Origin: Bordetella parapertussis
GTDB lineage: Bacteria; Pseudomonadota; Gammaproteobacteria; Burkholderiales; Burkholderiaceae_B
NCBI GenBank assembly: GCA_945911685.1
Contig: CAMEAW010000142.1
Location: 1-7,097 of the forward strand
Direction of reading: 5' to 3'
Length of the DNA: 7,097 bases
Shown here: piece by piece, positions 6,123 through 7,097 of the stretch
Position numbering within the stretch: position 1 is the stretch's first letter
Layout of the letters: each line of letters begins with the position of its first letter
Translations under genes and position numbers: made by a program
The notes under the pieces: model-generated
What the model was told of the DNA's origin: nothing
The model's input: the letters and a program-made list of their open reading frames with translations, nothing else
Databases searched by the model: none

Positions 6123-6350
6123 ATGCCAATCGATACACTTTTATTAGTCACCTTCACACTTTTGACAATGAGCGCTAGCCTAGTTGCGGTGCTTTACACA
6201 CTCATCATGCATCACGTTCGAATACCCGCAAGACAGGCGAATGTTGCACGCCAACATTGGTTAGTCGATGTCACCTGGGCGTGCGTGCCGTGGCTCATTG
6301 TGGGTCTGTTAATGTACCCAGTTCTTAAAAAAATTTTTATCTATAGCTAA
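6123..6350 (+). CDS. Small two-TM membrane protein upstream of coxB, CoxII-hairpin-like
   Basis: A 75-residue protein with two hydrophobic segments, about 5-29 (TLLLVTFTLLTMSASLVAVL and on) and 47-67 (LVDVTWACVPWLIVGLLMYP), joined by a loop with two His and three Arg (30-44). The charge pattern predicts a cytoplasmic loop with both ends in the periplasm. The second segment, with HWLVDV-W--VPWLIV--M-YPVLKKI, resembles the second membrane helix of ordinary CoxII proteins (NTLLEV-WT-IPVLILV---P) and the whole has that hairpin's topology. It precedes a full-looking CoxII gene on the same strand by 307 bp, so a role in that oxidase (accessory subunit or assembly) is inferred, not shown. AAGG at 6108-6111 is 11 bases before the ATG, a little far. 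I do not recognise a gene name. Confidence 0.7.
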   Translation: MPIDTLLLVTFTLLTMSASLVAVLYTLIMHHVRIPARQANVARQHWLVDVTWACVPWLIVGLLMYPVLKKIFIYS

Positions 6351-6471
6351 ATTGACGCGACCCACCCAAATCGCACACAAGGGTAAACCCCGCGTAATTA
6401 ATTTTAGAAAAGCCGCACAACATACTAAATACCGTCTACACTCGCCTCACAAAATTAGCCTCTTTTTGGGC

Positions 6472-6496
6472 ATGTAGGGTTCGCACCGGACTACAT
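6472..6496 (+). other. Bulged hairpin in the coxB upstream region
   Basis: ATGTAG (6472-6477) pairs with CTACAT (6491-6496). Inside it GGT (6478-6480) pairs with ACC (6485-6487) around a TCGC tetraloop, leaving a three-base GGA bulge on the 3' side. The total is nine Watson-Crick pairs. It could be a structured leader element or a protein-binding RNA or DNA site. It matches no riboswitch class that I recognise. Confidence 0.35.
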
Positions 6497-6564
6497 TCAG
6501 TTGTAAGCATGACAGATCACAAATATAAATTTAAAGATCGTTAACTGCTCGACTGCTACATCGC

Positions 6565-6593
6565 TTCACTGTTTCTGTTTTTTTTCATATTAA
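6565..6593 (+). promoter_or_regulatory. Candidate coxB promoter
   Basis: TTCACT (6565-6570) and TATTAA (6588-6593) each match four of six sigma-70 consensus bases with a 17-bp spacer that includes the T8 tract (6578-6585). Transcription would start near 6600 and give a leader of about 58 bases. A T-rich spacer is common in bacterial promoters, but the match is only moderate. Confidence 0.35.
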
Positions 6594-6657
6594 GCAACTC
6601 TCGCCACAGTAACAACTGTTGAGGTGGCGTTGGTGTTTACAACGGTGGCCCAACACT

Positions 6658-7097
6658 ATGGCTATAGCAATTGTATTGACCTTATTGGTCATCGGCTCAG
6701 TTTTATTTCACTTATTGAGCCCCTGGTACTTCACGCCAATCGCTTCAAATTGGGGCGCGATGGATCAAACGATTAGCCTCACCTTCTGGGTCACTGGAAT
6801 CGTTTTTGTCGCGGTCAATTTGTTTGTTGTGTTCTGCATCGTTCGTTTTCGACAGAAAAAAGGTAGCAGAGCAGCCTACGAGCCTGAAAATACCAAGCTT
6901 GAATGGTGGCTAGTTGGCCTCACAACGCTGGCCATCGCCTCAATGCTGACCCCGGGCCTGTTTGTCTGGGCTAATTTTGTGAATGTTCCGCAAGATGCCG
7001 CGATCGTTGAAGCGGTCGGAAAACAGTGGCACTGGAGTTATCGCTTTCCGGGTCAAGACGGCAAGCTCGGCACAACAGATGCCAAGTACATCAATGA
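6658..7097 (+). CDS. coxB: Cytochrome c oxidase subunit II, N-terminal part (3' truncated by window)
   Basis: The frame is open from ATG 6658 to the window end (146 codons plus two bases). The inner-membrane protein has three hydrophobic segments: 3-20 (signal-anchor), 41-63 and 84-104. Between them are SPWYFTPIASNWG (21-33), a basic loop RFRQKKGSR (63-71) and YEPENTKLEWWL (74-85), the CoxII signature before the last helix. After the last helix comes AAIVEAVGKQWHWSYRFPG (114-132); QWHWSYRF corresponds to the aromatic patch used for electron entry in CoxII. The CuA ligands, and any C-terminal cytochrome c domain, lie beyond the window, so a cytochrome c oxidase rather than a quinol oxidase is inferred from resemblance only. 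Upstream frame is closed at TAA 6610-6612, and only CTG/TTG starts lie between, so ATG 6658 is preferred. Subunit I is expected downstream. Confidence 0.92.
   Translation, partial: MAIAIVLTLLVIGSVLFHLLSPWYFTPIASNWGAMDQTISLTFWVTGIVFVAVNLFVVFCIVRFRQKKGSRAAYEPENTKLEWWLVGLTTLAIASMLTPGLFVWANFVNVPQDAAIVEAVGKQWHWSYRFPGQDGKLGTTDAKYIN

Larger units (their letters stand above)
6351..6657 (+). other. 307-bp gap before coxB, no convincing gene
   Basis: No ATG ORF of useful length is present on the plus strand. GGG-TAAA-CCC (6380s) after the small gene is too short for a terminator. The stretch holds a bulged hairpin at 6472-6496, a T8 tract at 6578-6585 with no convincing stem in front of it, and a candidate coxB promoter at 6565-6593. 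A GAGGTGG at 6621-6627 and CGGTGG at 6643-6648 are the only purine-rich ribosome-binding candidates before the coxB ATG at 6658; the second is 9 bases away. Confidence 0.6.

Noticed and set aside
6352..6477. A 41-codon TTG-initiated basic ORF starting one base after the small membrane-protein stop.
   Set aside because: TTG start, no Shine-Dalgarno, no recognisable motif, and it runs into the bulged hairpin; open frames of this length are expected by chance.
6478..6487. GGTTCGCACC resembling a tRNA T-arm.
   Set aside because: No acceptor, D or anticodon arm can be built around it and no CCA end follows.
6578..6585. T8 tract as the tail of an intrinsic terminator.
   Set aside because: No stable stem can be found in the 50 bases before it; it fits better as a promoter spacer.
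6630..6776. A 48-codon TTG-initiated frame behind GAGGTGG (6621-6627) that overlaps the coxB start out of frame.
   Set aside because: The coxB frame encodes an obvious CoxII over the same bases; the other frame shows no protein-like features.

Overview
The window looks like a chromosomal segment of a moderate-GC betaproteobacterium, most likely Burkholderiales (possibly Alcaligenaceae). This rests on protein-level resemblance (RNase PH, YicC, periplasmic GGT, an MmgE/PrpD plus SDR pair, and a CoxII of the 'QWHW' type) and on rph and yicC lying close together. It is an inference from memory of these families, not a database result.

Layout, left to right. (1) 1-1324, plus strand: the C-terminal part of an MmgE/PrpD-family protein, then 46 bp later a classical NAD-type short-chain dehydrogenase/reductase. 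They are probably one catabolic operon whose upstream part is cut off. (2) 1321-2058, minus strand: rph (RNase PH), tail to tail with the SDR; the two stop codons overlap in the four bases CTAA. (3) 2097-4064, plus strand: ggt, a full-length periplasmic gamma-glutamyltransferase that starts only 38 bp from the divergent rph start. (4) 4207-5145, plus strand: yicC (YicC/YloC-family endoribonuclease), after a 142-bp gap holding a GC-rich hairpin and a 10-bp direct repeat. (5) 5148-5849, minus strand: a 233-residue protein of unknown function that resembles tandem EthD-like dimeric alpha/beta barrels; its stop lies 2 bp from the yicC stop. (6) 5850-6122: a divergent intergenic region with two dyad-symmetric sequences. 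(7) 6123-6350, plus strand: a 75-residue two-TM protein. (8) 6351-6657: about 307 bp with no convincing gene, including a bulged hairpin, a T8 tract and a candidate promoter. (9) 6658 to the end, plus strand: the first 146 codons of a cytochrome c oxidase subunit II gene, cut before its CuA domain.

The genes form at least four unrelated functional blocks: acid or CoA-intermediate catabolism, RNA processing (rph, yicC), periplasmic glutathione and gamma-glutamyl metabolism (ggt), and aerobic respiration (small TM protein plus coxB). Most of the content is ordinary. I see no mobile element, CRISPR array, tRNA or rRNA. The items most worth a second look are the small membrane protein ahead of coxB, which resembles the CoxII membrane hairpin; the non-coding leader between those two genes; the compact rph/ggt divergent start region; and the ggt-yicC junction. 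No clear previously undescribed system is visible.
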